A stretch of 64,000 nucleotides of DNA, taken from Oreocharis arfaki. Its lineage: Eukaryota; Chordata; Aves; Passeriformes; Paramythiidae. The position numbers and the translations under genes were made by a program. The stretch lies in NCBI GenBank assembly GCA_013398015.1, contig VZRR01009823.1:248001-312000 (forward strand), in the 5' to 3' direction. Positions 39,601 through 47,900 of this stretch are shown piece by piece. Below the pieces are notes generated by a model. That model worked only from the letters and a program-made list of their open reading frames with translations, made no database searches and was not told the origin of the DNA. The stretch's first letter is position 1. Every line of letters begins with the position of its first letter.

Positions 39601-41967
39601 TTCTGGTCCAACAGATTTTACGTGTTTGGCTCAGCAGTGTGTTTGACACCTAATTTTGGTCCTGACATCTTTTCCACTATAGCTGAAAACATAACTCAGC
39701 AAAAAGCCATCTAACAGCTCATGATGACTGAAAGTTTAACTTGCTTGGGATATAGCTGGATATAAATTAGTCTCTTTATCTTTGTCATGGACTGTCCAGG
39801 GACTGTCATCTGTGGCCTGATTACAGACAGGATCAACTGAAGCAGCTGAGGTTCACGATTAGAAGCCTACTCAGTATCGGGACACCTCTTTCTTTTGGAA
39901 GCCATGAAAAATCTTTTTATAGTCAGAGAAAAGAAAGCAGCAATTTATGTTAAAAATGATTTTTGAAGAGGCAGCCTTCAAGCATTATTAAAATAACTTT
40001 TAAATTAACTACTGTTAAATGCTTATGAGGCAATATTCAAACAAATAAAGGACAAGATTAACTGTTAGGCAGTGTCTCTTCCAGGCTTCCAGACACAGGC
40101 ACTACCACAACTGGTTCTTCGAAGACAACTCTCAGCCATGTGTTTTTCCTTCATCCTGAGAAACATAACCTGGAAATTTTAAGCCACTATTGAAATGGTT
40201 TTGGAGCTTTTTGAATTTACTAATGATAATGTCTTCATTCAAAAGCCTCTTACATATCACAAGAATTCTCATCTTGAGACATAAGAAAGCATCTCATAAT
40301 TAACAGACTAAAGCATAAGCAGCTAACTAGATTCCACACTTTACAGTCAAATAAAATTAGGCAAACACCAAAAATATATGTACATGATAATGTTTTCAGA
40401 GATCTTGGCAATGAATTTTATAAATGAGAAAGAATGACAACACTGTATCAGGAAGGATTCTTAACCCAGAATTCATCCTGGAAGAAGTAAGCATAGATAT
40501 ATGACAGTAACCAATAGAAAACAGAAGGATGTGTATAATGAACACTAAGCACTGACGGTTTGTGGAACTTCTCAGATTTGCCTTTTGATGCAAGATAAAT
40601 AAAACTGCCTGATAATGGTGATGGTGTTAATCTACACGTACACTGATATCTCTAAAATATCCATAATTATCTTCCATGACATCTTAACTAACGGGAAAGA
40701 ACAATATAAAGGCAACACGTAAGTTAAAACACTTGGATGAGAGATTTCAAAGCGTTATTTACAATGTGGGAATTCAAGGTTGTTTGGCACACTTCCTCAG
40801 AAATACTGTAGGAAGGAAGTGACAGTTGGCTTCGCGCTATTAAACATTTTTATGAATGATTTGGGGCACCCAAAAGTTTGAAAATGACAAAGATATTCAG
40901 GGAAACAGCAACTTGGGACTCAAGTGCTCTGCAATCTATTGTGAAAGGATAAAAAGAAACAAAGGTTGAAAGTCAAAGAGATTAATCCAAGCTGAAACTA
41001 AGACATTTTGGACTGTGAAGACAGCAGAGCCAATAGTTCTTCACCAATTCATACAGACAACCCACTACCAAGACTATTGTAAAACCAAACCAGAAATTTT
41101 CCTGAAGGTCCAAGCTATAGCCATGCTACTAAACCTGAAGCAAAACCAAAGCAAGGCAGATTGAAGGGCCATGTTAAGCCACAGGTCAGGCAAGGCAGTC
41201 CCTTCTGTACTTTTTATCTATGATAACTGATTATATAGACAGCTATTTAGTGAATAGTCAAATCCATTACAAGCTGTGGCCATCTCCCACCCAAAGTCAC
41301 CACTTCAGAGCTGGCAGTTTTAATTCTTTTTATTCCATTTTCCCAAGGTGAAGGAAATAGGTCTTCCAGATGATTGATCAAAATCCTTAACCTACCTGAA
41401 AATAACTTTTATTTTCCTTGTGAAAGGCAATGACAACTCACATGCAGAGATGTATGAACATGTTTCGTTCCACGGTCTCCTCTCCAAAATATCTGCTATT
41501 TAGAGACCCTCTCAACTGCAATTAGTCACCAATTCTCTCCACTAAAATGCATAAAGGGCTCAAAAATCATACACACAACAATGTCCCCTGAAGTTTAGGC
41601 CTAGCATCAGCTAAAAGCCTCAGTTTAGCTTTAAATGTACACCATCAATCAGGCAGTGCTGCATTACGTCAAGTAATCTGTCCCACAGCGCTGGCAGTCC
41701 CCGCCTGTCCCCTGATAAAGCTGTCCACCCCCTGCAAACCTACAAGGCTTTGCTGACTCCACAGAGGCAGGACAGGACTCACTGATTTTGTGGATTCCAG
41801 AGAGCCCGAGGACAGCGTGTCCCGGCTGCCGCGGCTCTTGGAGCTGAGGTGGGGCGAGGAGGATGGCGAGTCGTCGATGTAGGGCATCATGTCATGGTGC
41901 CGCCTCTGCTCCTCGGCGCGGTCAGCATCGTACGCGTAGCCGGGCGGGGTCCCCCCAAACGGGGCAT
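557..41967 (-). CDS. BCR: BCR gene, internal part (exons 2-19 of a mammalian-like 23)
   Basis: BCR is a cytoplasmic multidomain regulator of Rho-family GTPases: a DH-PH unit acts as GEF, a C2 domain follows, and a C-terminal RhoGAP domain turns off Rac. In this window 18 exons join in frame to 2046 coding bases and cover the serine-rich linker before DH, all of DH, PH and C2, and the start of RhoGAP. All introns start GT and end AG on the minus strand. BCR is preferred over its paralogue ABR because exon 2 carries the BCR-type linker (TPPGY, EEQRRH, PYIDDSPSSSPHLSS) and exon 19 reads RRGMEEVGIYRVSG, where I recall ABR having KRGIEEVGIYRISG. Exon numbers rest on the 105-bp and 75-bp exons matching human exons 13 and 14. 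Exon 1 (start codon, coiled coil) and exons 20-23 lie outside the window. Confidence 0.97.
697..1501 (-). other. BCR intron 18
   Basis: 805 bp between matched GT and AG sites. No coding similarity, RNA gene or repeat was recognised. Confidence 0.92.
1502..1611 (-). CDS. BCR: BCR exon 18 (C2-RhoGAP linker)
   Basis: 110 bp. The acceptor TTGGTTCAG precedes GTGGAA. The exon ends with two bases of a split Lys codon before donor GTGAGC. It encodes VEVKLSVKFTSREFSLKRMP, then SRKQTGVFGVKIAIVT. SRKQTGVFGVKI is the conserved lead-in to the RhoGAP domain shared by BCR and ABR. Differences from human in memory are Ile to Val at the first residue, Asn to Thr in KFTSRE and Val to Ile in KIAIVT. Confidence 0.96.
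1748..1807 (-). CDS. BCR: BCR exon 17 (end of C2 domain)
   Basis: 60 bp, 20 codons, phase 0. The acceptor CTGTTTTCCAG precedes CTGGAC and the donor GTAAGT follows AATGGG. It encodes LDPQALQDKDWQRTVISMNG, the last strand and C-terminal edge of the C2 domain. The run of four G at the donor leaves one-base ambiguity by eye, but only the split after GGG keeps frame with exon 18 (GVEVKLS). It is separated from exon 18 by only 136 bp and from exon 16 by 7 kb. Confidence 0.95.
1808..8827 (-). other. BCR intron 16 (7.0 kb)
   Basis: 7020 bp, long compared with the neighbouring introns of about 0.6 kb. It contains an AT-rich block at about 6960-7520 and a 222-codon plus-strand open frame at 7898-8566, neither with recognisable protein similarity. 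Apart from these no gene, RNA or known transposon was recognised. Confidence 0.9.
8828..8959 (-). CDS. BCR: BCR exon 16 (C2 domain)
   Basis: 132 bp, 44 codons, phase 0 at both ends. The acceptor CCCTGCAG precedes GAGTTT and the donor GTAAGA follows ATCCAG. It encodes EFEIELEGSQTLRILCYEKC, then YNKTKLTKEDGESTDRIMGK and GQIQ, a C2 core. A 44-residue in-frame deletion in this part of human BCR is known as a splice isoform, so this exon may be optional here too; that is inference from exon length and phase. Substitutions from human are conservative (IP to LT in KTKLTK, Leu to Ile in DRIMG, Val to Ile in GQIQ). Confidence 0.97.
8960..9613 (-). other. BCR intron 15
   Basis: 654 bp, GT-AG. Nothing further seen. 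It falls in the interval that corresponds to the human major breakpoint region. Confidence 0.92.
9614..9711 (-). CDS. BCR: BCR exon 15 (C2 domain)
   Basis: 98 bp. The acceptor CCTCCTCAG precedes AT, which completes the Asn codon; the exon ends at GAG before donor GTAGGT. It encodes LYCTLEVDSFGYFVNKAKTR, then VYRDTTEPNWNE. The pattern LEVDSFG...KTRVYRDTTEPNWNE is typical of C2 domains, with the TEPNWNEEFE motif ending in exon 16. Only one substitution from human is apparent (Ala to Thr in DTTEP). Confidence 0.97.
9712..10287 (-). other. BCR intron 14
   Basis: 576 bp, GT-AG. Counterpart of a human major breakpoint intron; no features seen. Confidence 0.92.
10288..10362 (-). CDS. BCR: BCR exon 14 (start of C2 domain; human 'b3')
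   Basis: 75 bp. The acceptor TTGTACAG precedes AT, which completes the Asp codon; the exon ends with one base of a split Asn codon before donor GTGAGT. It encodes DESPGLYGFLNVIVHSATGF, then KQSS. GFLNVIVHSATGF is the first strand of the C2 fold. The length is divisible by three and equals the 75-bp difference between the human e14a2 and e13a2 fusion transcripts, so it confirms the identity as exon 14 and could be skipped without a frameshift. Confidence 0.97.
10363..10957 (-). other. BCR intron 13
   Basis: 595 bp, GT-AG. Counterpart of a human major breakpoint intron; no repeats or other features seen. Confidence 0.92.
10958..11062 (-). CDS. BCR: BCR exon 13 (PH-C2 linker; human 'b2')
   Basis: 105 bp. 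The acceptor CCGTGGCAG precedes GC, which completes the Cys codon; the exon ends with one base of a split Asp codon before donor GTAAGA. It encodes FKSFSLTSVELQMLTNSCVK, then LQTVHNIPLTINKE. The length of 105 bp equals human exon 13, one of the two classical BCR-ABL fusion exons (e13a2), which anchors the exon numbering. Human reads CFRSFSLTS in memory; here Arg is Lys. Confidence 0.97.
11063..11648 (-). other. BCR intron 12
   Basis: 586 bp, GT-AG. No feature recognised. Confidence 0.92.
11649..11724 (-). CDS. BCR: BCR exon 12 (end of PH domain)
   Basis: 76 bp. The acceptor CCTGGGTAG precedes AGTTAC. The exon ends with one base of a split Cys codon before donor GTGAGT. It encodes SYTFLISSDYERAEWRENIR, then EQQKK. 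This is the last PH strand plus the C-terminal PH helix, with the near-universal PH tryptophan in RAEWREN. The acceptor has a G just before TAG and a pyrimidine tract interrupted by purines, so it looks weaker than its neighbours. Confidence 0.96.
11725..12564 (-). other. BCR intron 11
   Basis: 840 bp, GT-AG, fairly GC-rich. No feature recognised. Confidence 0.92.
12565..12684 (-). CDS. BCR: BCR exon 11 (PH domain)
   Basis: 120 bp, 40 codons, phase 0. The acceptor CCCTTCAG precedes AGGGCC and the donor GTGAGA follows GGCAAG. It encodes RANKGSKVIERLKKKLSEQE, then SLLLLMSPNMAFRVHNRNGK. The basic KKK helix closes the insert and FRVHNRNGK is a PH beta hairpin. Substitutions relative to human in memory are AT to VI in SKVIERL, Ser to Asn in MSPNM and Ser to Asn in VHNRN. 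Confidence 0.97.
12685..13987 (-). other. BCR intron 10
   Basis: 1303 bp, GT-AG. Contains a three-copy 17-bp tandem repeat near its 5' end (13807-13857). Nothing else recognised. Confidence 0.92.
13807..13857. repeat. 17-bp tandem repeat, three perfect copies
   Basis: The unit GCACCTGGCTATCACAA occurs three times in a row with no mismatch, followed by a diverged start of a fourth. It lies in intron 10, about 130 bp beyond the exon 10 donor in the direction of transcription. It looks like a young minisatellite; copy number may vary between individuals. Confidence 0.95.
13988..14156 (-). CDS. BCR: BCR exon 10 (PH domain)
   Basis: 169 bp. The acceptor CCTTTCAG precedes one base that completes the Gly codon; the exon ends with GAA AAG before donor GTAAAG. 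It encodes KSQQYDCKWYIPLTDLSFQM, then VDESEAVPNIPLVPDEELDA and MKIKISQIKNDIQREK. QYDCKWYIPLTDLSF is a PH beta segment; the following acidic and charged helix-like stretch is the BCR/ABR-specific insert within the PH domain. It is highly conserved with human, with only a few substitutions (Leu to Ser in DESEAV, Leu to Met before KIKIS). Confidence 0.97.
14157..15375 (-). other. BCR intron 9
   Basis: 1219 bp, GT-AG. Contains a perfect 12-bp inverted repeat (14495-14526). Nothing else recognised. Confidence 0.92.
14495..14526. repeat. Perfect 12-bp inverted repeat with 8-base loop
   Basis: Arms GATTCAGATTCC (14495-14506) and GGAATCTGAATC (14515-14526) are exact reverse complements around GGCCCCCT. 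In the BCR pre-mRNA it would form a hairpin in intron 9. No transposon ends or target duplication are evident around it. Confidence 0.9.
15376..15497 (-). CDS. BCR: BCR exon 9 (start of PH domain)
   Basis: 122 bp. The acceptor TTTTCCCCAG precedes CACCGG. The exon ends with two bases of a split Gly codon before donor GTGAGA. It encodes HRQLLKDSFMVELVEGARKL, then RHVFLFTDLFLCAKLKKQIG. HVFLFTDLFLCAKL is the classical PH-domain strand pair (RHVFLFTD type), and the domain follows DH immediately as in all Dbl proteins. Differences from human in memory are Leu to Phe and Thr to Ala in DLFLCAKL, and Ser to Ile in KQIGG. Intron 8 before it is the longest complete intron 3' of exon 3. Confidence 0.97.
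15498..24249 (-). other. BCR intron 8 (8.8 kb)
   Basis: 8752 bp separating the DH exons from the PH exons. It has many short open frames on both strands (the longest about 174 codons, 19809-20333, minus) with no recognisable similarity, and a small 15-bp tandem repeat at 15876-15914. No gene, RNA or known mobile element was recognised. Confidence 0.9.
15876..15914. repeat. 15-bp tandem repeat, about 2.6 copies
   Basis: The unit ACTTCTCCCAGAGYC repeats with one or two mismatches in intron 8, about 380 bp upstream of exon 9 in transcript sense. Simple local duplication. Confidence 0.8.
24250..24390 (-). CDS. BCR: BCR exon 8 (end of DH domain)
   Basis: 141 bp, 47 codons, phase 0. The acceptor is CTGCTGTCAG before GATTTG and the donor GTGAGT follows GGGGAG. 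It encodes DLLKHTPVSHPDHPLLQDAL, then RISQNFLSSINEEITPRRQS and MTVKKGE. The LLQDALRISQNFLSSINEEI run is the long last DH helix (CR3), which carries residues that contact the GTPase; the basic RRQSMTVKK end leads to PH. The sequence is nearly invariant with human except Ala to Val in HTPVSH. Confidence 0.98.
24391..24738 (-). other. BCR intron 7
   Basis: 348 bp, GT-AG. No feature seen. Confidence 0.92.
24739..24791 (-). CDS. BCR: BCR exon 7 (DH domain)
   Basis: 53 bp, the shortest coding exon in the window. The acceptor is TTTTCACAG before CT, which completes the split Thr codon; the exon ends at CAT before donor GTAAGT. It encodes LLYKPVDRVTRSTLVLH. LLYKPVDRVTR corresponds to the DH segment (a PxQR-like motif, here KPVDRV) ahead of the long C-terminal helix. 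Exons 6 and 7 together restore the frame (61+53 = 114 bp). Confidence 0.96.
24792..25225 (-). other. BCR intron 6
   Basis: 434 bp, GT-AG. No feature recognised. Confidence 0.92.
25226..25286 (-). CDS. BCR: BCR exon 6 (DH domain)
   Basis: 61 bp. The acceptor is TTTCTTTTAG before AATCTA. The exon ends with one base of a split Thr codon at donor GTGAGT. It encodes NLKARSTKESKDQTTKNSLE, a charged, polar loop segment of the DH domain. This stretch appears more diverged from human (RSNKDAKDPTTKNSLE in memory) than the neighbouring helices, as expected for a surface loop. Confidence 0.96.
25287..26698 (-). other. BCR intron 5
   Basis: 1412 bp, GT-AG. No feature recognised. Confidence 0.92.
26699..26806 (-). 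CDS. BCR: BCR exon 5 (DH domain)
   Basis: 108 bp, 36 codons, phase 0. The acceptor is CTTCCTGCAG before GCC AGC and the donor GTAATG follows TCTGAG. It encodes ASQLGVYRAFVDNYEVAMET, then AEKCCQANAQFAEISE, which is the middle of the DH helical bundle. Two positions differ from the human sequence I recall: Gly to Glu in DNYEVA and Met to Thr in AMETAEK. The GTAATG donor is somewhat weaker than the consensus, but the reading frame and the homology at both edges fix the boundaries. Confidence 0.97.
26807..30401 (-). other. BCR intron 4
   Basis: 3595 bp, GT-AG. Includes an AT-rich stretch at about 28200-28560 with open frames on both strands but no protein similarity. No gene or known repeat recognised. 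Confidence 0.9.
30402..30587 (-). CDS. BCR: BCR exon 4 (DH domain)
   Basis: 186 bp, 62 codons, phase 0 at both ends. The acceptor is CATTTTAG before CCT ATG and the donor GTGAGT follows AAGCTG. The product starts PMKPLKAAATTSQPVLTSQQ and continues with IETIFFKVPELYEIHKEFYD, then GLFPRVQQW and RVGDLFQKL. The TSQQIETIFFKVPELYEIH segment is the second conserved helical region of the DH fold. Residues are essentially the same as human BCR as I remember it. An open frame runs a little past the donor into intron 4 but departs from BCR sequence there. Confidence 0.98.
30588..31102 (-). other. BCR intron 3
   Basis: 515 bp, GT-AG. No feature seen. Confidence 0.92.
31103..31207 (-). CDS. BCR: BCR exon 3 (start of DH domain)
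   Basis: 105 bp, 35 codons, phase 0 at both ends. The acceptor is TTTGTAG before AGTGAG and the donor GTAAGT follows CTGCTG. It encodes SEPDLEKGLEMRKWVLSG followed by ILASEETYLSHLEALLL. The second part is the first conserved helix (CR1) of the Dbl homology domain, which contacts the GTPase switch region; the Glu in ASEETYL is the typical CR1 acidic residue. The DH domain continues without a break in exon 4. Confidence 0.97.
32546..32593. repeat. Imperfect duplication of about 24 bp
   Basis: AGATCCTC...CCAGATATTTC appears twice side by side with small indels, in intron 2. No functional meaning is visible. Confidence 0.7.
36337..36341. repeat. Left target-site duplication of the LTR (GCAAT)
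   Basis: Five bases directly before the LTR, identical to 37041-37045 after it. A perfect copy suggests an insertion that is not very old. Confidence 0.85.
36425..36526 (+). repeat. Imperfect tandem duplication inside the LTR U3
   Basis: Two related segments of about 39 bases start GGACTATC at 36425 and 36488, a spacing of 63. They share GTTAATGGG and GTGCCT with several mismatches. Repeated U3 blocks of this kind often hold promoter or enhancer sites; no specific factor site is claimed. Confidence 0.75.
36871..36884. repeat. Short TA dinucleotide run in the LTR
   Basis: A TTATATATATATAA-type tract follows a TTTTG-rich stretch. It is in the position where this LTR type has a T-rich, TA-rich segment before the AACTGTTATTCC motif. 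Confidence 0.7.
37041..37045. repeat. Right target-site duplication of the LTR (GCAAT)
   Basis: Five bases directly after the LTR, identical to 36337-36341. Confidence 0.85.
41783..41967 (-). CDS. BCR: BCR exon 2 (serine-rich linker before DH)
   Basis: 185 bp. It begins with the last two bases of a split Asp codon after acceptor TTTTGCAG and ends at TCA before donor GTGAGT. The encoded linker includes GGTPPGY, DADRAEEQRRHHD, PYIDDSPSSSPHLSS and GSLESTKS, a low-complexity Ser-rich stretch between the exon 1 region and the DH domain. In mammals this part of BCR is phosphorylated and binds partners. Base composition is unusual: about 19 CpG dinucleotides in 185 bases, whereas the flanking introns have almost none. 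Compared with my memory of human BCR, the YIDDSPSSSPHLSSK core is unchanged and the flanks are substituted. Confidence 0.96.
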
Positions 41968-44900
41968 CTGCAAAACACACACAAGGGTCTGCTCACCTGC
42001 AGTTGGGCAGGGCACGGGCTGGGCAACAGGCATGGCCTCCCAGTTGCTGTGGTTAGTAATCAGTAAAACCAGAGTCAGCAATGGTTAAATACAAATCCAG
42101 TAGAGGAGTCAATATAATTAAATTCACACTGTCACCAAAAGTTCATTTCACTTATTCTAACTCCTAAAAGGCAAAGTCCTTTCTGGCATTAGTGGTCATT
42201 TAATTACAGCTCTTTCCCTCACATTTTCCTTCAAAAGCATTAGCATCAAAATACCAGTCTGGGTTTAGGAACATACTGGGTAACAGACCCTAGGTTTTCT
42301 GTTGATCAAGAGCAGATGATGCCCCTGCCAGTTTAGGAAAGATAGGTAATACATAGCTCAGGGGAGAACTGTAACTCTCTCCATACCTCTCAGCAACATG
42401 AGGACTTGGAAAGAAAGGTCCTACATGTCAAGTGAACCAACCTACCACCAAAAATAAAATCCTAAAAGGTCCTTTTCTGTTGGCTGCCCTCTTCCTATTT
42501 TGAGCTTAACCCCTTAAACAAATAAACAAACCACCACACTGTTCCCTTCTATACATCCCATCTCCCTTTCCCCAAGAAACTCTAAAACAACAACAGATCC
42601 AAAACACAAGCAAAAAAGGATGGTGGTATAAGTCAAGTTAACCACTACTGCATGAGACATCAACGAATTTCTGCAGGAAAATTGAGCAGCAAAACTGGTT
42701 ATGGCATCTTTAGTTGCTGCATACAGAGACTGCTCCTGCAAAAATCTCTAAGAAGAACACACACTGAACAGCTCCTTCCACCATAAGCTAAAAGGCTTTT
42801 AACCTCTCTGCAGAAAGAAATATACACAGAGGACCCAAATCTGGTGTCTCTACAGTGACGCCACATCACGATTTCCATGGGCCTGTGAAGCACTTTCACC
42901 TGCTGATGCCCAGAAGTGTCCTGTGTGTGACAGTAACAGCCATGCACGGGCCACTGCCCACAAAATGGTAGAGTTGTTCCTCCTTTTTCAGCTACAAGTC
43001 ACAGAATGCCATCATTCTCCCCAAACCGAAGAATAACCCCAAGGAGATAAGCTAGATCTGCCTTTACAGTAGCCATTGAGCCTTATGGAAGACAAAGCTA
43101 TCAAAAAAGAAAAAACAGCTATACTTGAACAAAAGTAGAACCAATTTCTTACTTGTTTTCACAAATATCCAGGTTCTGTGAAAATAATAAGCAGCTGCTG
43201 CCAAGCATACTAATAATCCTGTTATACATCACTAAGGCAGGGTGGAGGAGTAACATTTTAAAGCCCACTTTCCTCCCTCACAGTAAACTCAGTTAAAGCA
43301 TGACTCACTTCAGTAAAAGATGTGAACTTTATGTGGAACAGAATAAAACTTGATCTATGTGGCTTTTTCAGGAGGGAGAGCTGGTCTGGGGAATTTACAC
43401 AAACAATATACTGAAAACCCAACAATAAACTCACTGTAGATGTGAGCCTCTGTCTCAGCTTGTACCAAATGCCACCCAGCTAAGTAACAGCCTGATATAA
43501 AACCTTTAGGCTGCTGAAATACTGTGGCAATATTATTTTAACAAACTCAGTGAGTTTTATGTCACCCACCTGCTCGAGTTACTACCTTGTGCTTAAGCTC
43601 TCAAGAGTTCCTCAAAAGACATATTAGATTATGCACAATCACAGGAACAAAGGGCAGAGGGGAGGTAGTATCTGTTCTCTGGAAGAAGCTTTGATCTAGA
43701 TGTTAGAGGTTTCCAGAATCCACAACCATTTAGAAAACACCATAGAAGGTGATTTGCTAAACAGAGGCTTGAGTTTCAGTTACTGAAAAAAGAACCTTCT
43801 AACCCAAGAAACCTGTGATATATTACTGCCAATTGAACACTGGCATTATCCAAGGAGGAGCATCAGTACTGGGCACTAACGCTGGCCTCAAACCTTCTCA
43901 AGGAAGAGTTCCTTCTTCTTGCAGAAGTTTCTTCAAACTATTCTCATCCAAACCAATTTCTCCACACTCATGCAGTAACAAGACCAAGTAGCTGGGCAGA
44001 AATTAAGGCAGGAATATTTTTTTCACTCCCAGTGCTCACTCTCAGAATGAATAGTTTGCTCCACTCGCAGTAGTGGGGGAGTAAATGGAGACTAAAATAC
44101 ATTAGCAGAAAGGCTTGCAGTGAATAACAGTATTTCCACTTTCCTCACTTTCTCCAGCTAAAAAATAGCTTCACACTTCTACCTCCTATAACGTGTTCCG
44201 TCTCCTACTGTGCAGGAAAACCTTTTCCTGAAACTGGAGGAAACGACAGGTGGAGGATCAGCTTTGCAACAAGCTGATCTACCTTTGAATCACTTTGTCT
44301 CCCTAGCCATAAAAAAAGAAAATAAGACATCTCAACAAGGAATGAATCTATCAGTGTCACAGACTGCTATGAGATCTGTTCATAAAGCTCCACACAGAAT
44401 TTGAAACTTTATTTCTGTATCCTCCAGGGATTCTTCACACATTAAAAAGCTTAGAAGTAGTTATAATCCCTCTTCTTTCTATTATTGCTGAATACAGCAC
44501 TGAAATCCACCTATGGAGATTTTAATTATCTCAAAGGCAGAAAGACCTTCTTGTTTTTATTCTACCATTTCTTCCAAGAGAAGCAAAGTACTGCCATAGC
44601 CAGATAGACTACACAAGCCTGAATACCAGGAACAGAGGTAGCCTTGTATCTCTGTGATTAAAGAGCCTGCTGTTGCCAGGGAAACTGGGTTATTCAGATC
44701 TCCTCAGCCCAACACAATGCTCACAGGCTGTTCAGCCTCCACCTGGGAGCAAATGGACCACAGCAAAGAGATCAGAGCCAGGAACTCACCTGCTCTGACA
44801 CTTCCAGCTGCTCAAGGTGCTGCTATGCTCGATGGCAAGTGGAGACAGCAGATGGGCTCAAGCAAGAGCACTTGGTTTCTTAGCCAGTATCTCTGTTAAG

Positions 44901-47900
44901 GGGAGCATTAAGAGGATTCTTATTCTTATGTTAGGGCCAGCCAGTCTCAGACTTACTATCAATAACTGAGCCACCAAGGCCAGAGGAAGATGAACCACAG
45001 CAACAACAGACAACCGCTGACAAGAAAAAGGGCAGGCAAACAATGACGATGGGCTCTGATGGGCTCTCTCTGGTGCGCTGAGAGAGCACCAAAGAGAGAC
45101 ACCAAGGACACCACTCCACGAGGGTTCTGCTTCTCATCTCACCACCAGGCACATCCCTTTCTCCTCCTCTCTGGGTAATCTGAAAAAGATCTCATCCTAC
45201 AGAGAAGAGCAGCAGCTGCGACTTACAGAAATGAACCCTCTCTGCACACAAGACGAACTATTTCTACCCCTGGCCTTCTGACATTCTCTTACAGTACCAC
45301 TCTCCTGCACCAGCACAACAGGCAGGTGAACCACCTGGAGCTACAAAGGCTCATCACTAATTCACACATTCTGCAAAAAAACCTCTCCAGCATTTACTTC
45401 TATCTTTGGTTCTGACAGAAACAGCCTGGCCTTGCTTTGCTTCATCTTATATGAGTCTGTTCTAGCATTTCCCTCCTCAGTTACTGCTTCCATCCTCTCA
45501 TCTCCTTTCTCATCTCTATCCTATTTTCATTTTCTTTTGTTTTTCTCAAATGTAATATTCCTTTTCTCTACAATCTTGTGCTCCCCTCTTCTAAACTGCT
45601 TCCCTCCTTCACTGCTTCAAATTTCACCTGGCTGGAGGGTAAGGAAGAATCTAACAAATTTACAGTCACAAATTCACTGGTGACTGTAACTCAGAGAGGG
45701 CACAGCAACACTGCTCCCTTGTCCTGTTGCCTACACCCTTCCTGCCGGGTGCCACATTCATCCTTCGGAAATATGAAATCACAGACCTAATGTGAAAGCA
45801 GGAAGGGTAAAAGAAATTAACTTCTAAGTAAAAAGAAAGATTATGTGCGTCTAATCCATGGCCACACAATGGTTCAAATGCACGTGTCATACTTTCACAG
45901 CGGCACAACACCCAGAGCTGCTTGAGAGGCTTAAAAGCAGCCTGCAGAGATTCCAAGTGAGCTGTGCTCCAGCTAATCCCGCTAAAAGAGCAGCGAAGCC
46001 ACAGCAGCTCAGACCTGCCTGCCTAAGTAAATACCTAGAATCCTGGAGGGGGAAGGGAGCTGTATGTCCTGCCAAAGCCCCACATCACTGTGGCTTCTTT
46101 GTGAATGGTACCCAGACTAGCACAAGTTTGTAATGTCTACACTCACTCCAAAAACATCCCCACAGCTGCAGAGCAGAACAGAGCTAAGGCAGTTTGCACC
46201 CTTGTGTTTCTATGCCAGGGAATGTGTGAGGCCATAGTTTGATAATGCATTGTCTTGGCAGCAATACGGTTTTAGGTTTCCCCCACGAAGCCATAAACCA
46301 CTTCATGGCCCTTTCCCCTCTTATCCCCTTAGTTCTGCAACCCCACAGATGCCTGTGGTCCAGATAAAGAACTCAGCCAGCTCAAAGAAAAATATCTTTG
46401 ACGCTTCTCTTCTAAGCTGGATCAGCTCTCTGATCTAGTTCATGGCTCAGAAATCCAAACTGGAAGGATACACACACGGTAGATCAGGGGTGAGTACACT
46501 TAAAAGCTTCTACTGCAACTAAAGAATATATTAGCAAAACACTGCTTCATTTTCTTTCAGGCTGAAGCTTAGTCGATTCCTGGGATTTACATGGGGCTGC
46601 TTTAGGGATAAGTTACCGGAATGCAACACTGCTTCTATTTTTATTTTTCCTTTGTAACCTTTAAGTTACTAATGTGCCTTCCAACCTTAGCTCCAGCTTT
46701 TACATATCCCTGTTTACTTGGTGATAAACAATACAGAAACATGTCATTTTATTTCTTAGTGCTGGCCAGGCTACTTGGAGAAGGATCAGGGATTCAGGCC
46801 CAGTGCTGAGCACATGTAGAAGTGCATCAGTGTGGATGGGCTGTGAATGCAGTTGCCTTGGGAATACAGCACCATTCTCTAAAAGATATAGTAACTAAGC
46901 TATGAAAAGCTAAATATTTTGCTTATTTCCTTGACATATCCTGAATCATCATCTCCAAACCCAGGAAATCGTACACTCAACACACTTTCACACAAAACTG
47001 AGATCCACAAATCATAATTATGGTGTTTACCTACACCAGGAGCCTGTCTCCCAGGCCACAAAGATCATATATTAAAAAAAAAAAAAAGAACAGATATGTT
47101 TGCCATGTCAAATCCTTACAACTTTATTTTTCTCAGATGTATGAAGAAAAGGCTAGGCTAGGATGCTAAACAGATTCAAAACAATTTTCTTCATCCTTTC
47201 AATCTCTTCTCTATGTAAAGACAGTACACCTTCATGTAAGGATGTTTAGCGAACCCTGAAGCCCCCACTCAAGTACAAAACCAGTTCATTCAGCATCAAA
47301 AAGTCCCATTAATTTATAAACTCATTCTTTAGTATGAGATGAAAACAAAGACAAAAAGCATCACAAGTTAGCTCTAAGCCTACCTCTGGCCTCAGACCGT
47401 ATTTCTCCCTTAGACACATGAACTGAAGCCAACTGTAAGTGCTGACAGACTCCTACCAGGCACCCCATCACTGGCCATAGAAAATGTCCAGAGGATTACC
47501 CCTAACACTGCTAAACAAGCTGACGGAGTATGGGCTGCAGAAGCAGAACTGCAGTGAAACACATAACACAGCTCCCTCCCTGGAAACACCCATCAGCTCA
47601 AACCTGGAGTTAAACAAGCTGTTTCACACAGGCTGCACTGTCCCTTCTGCAGGAGACATGAAACTCCCTCCAGGGAACAGAACAAAAGAGAAACAGCACC
47701 CCAGGAAGGGAGGTTTCTAAAAACATTGCTGGACACTAGAATGACAACTGCAGCTTATGCAGCACGCATAAAAGGAGTTTGTGAATCCAAAATTTCAGCA
47801 GATTTTCCCACAATCACCAATATCCATCTCAGGTTTGCATCCTCTGCTTTCCCATTCCAAAGTAATCTCTCAACCACGTGGAGTGGCTGCAGAAACAAGA

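Larger units (their letters stand above)
31208..41782 (-). other. BCR intron 2 (10.6 kb)
   Basis: 10575 bp. It holds the solo LTR at 36342-37040 and a small imperfect duplication at 32546-32593. The stretch 38800-41600 is AT-rich and has no open frame of note. No second gene was recognised. Confidence 0.9.

Noticed and set aside
557..41967. The gene could be ABR, the close paralogue of BCR
   Set aside because: Exon 2 linker and the exon 19 residues are BCR-type, and exon sizes 105 and 75 fit BCR exons 13 and 14.
45048..45100. Small overlapping hairpins around GCTCTCTCTGGTGC / GAGAGAGCACC
   Set aside because: Short, imperfect and purine/pyrimidine-rich; not distinguishable from chance.
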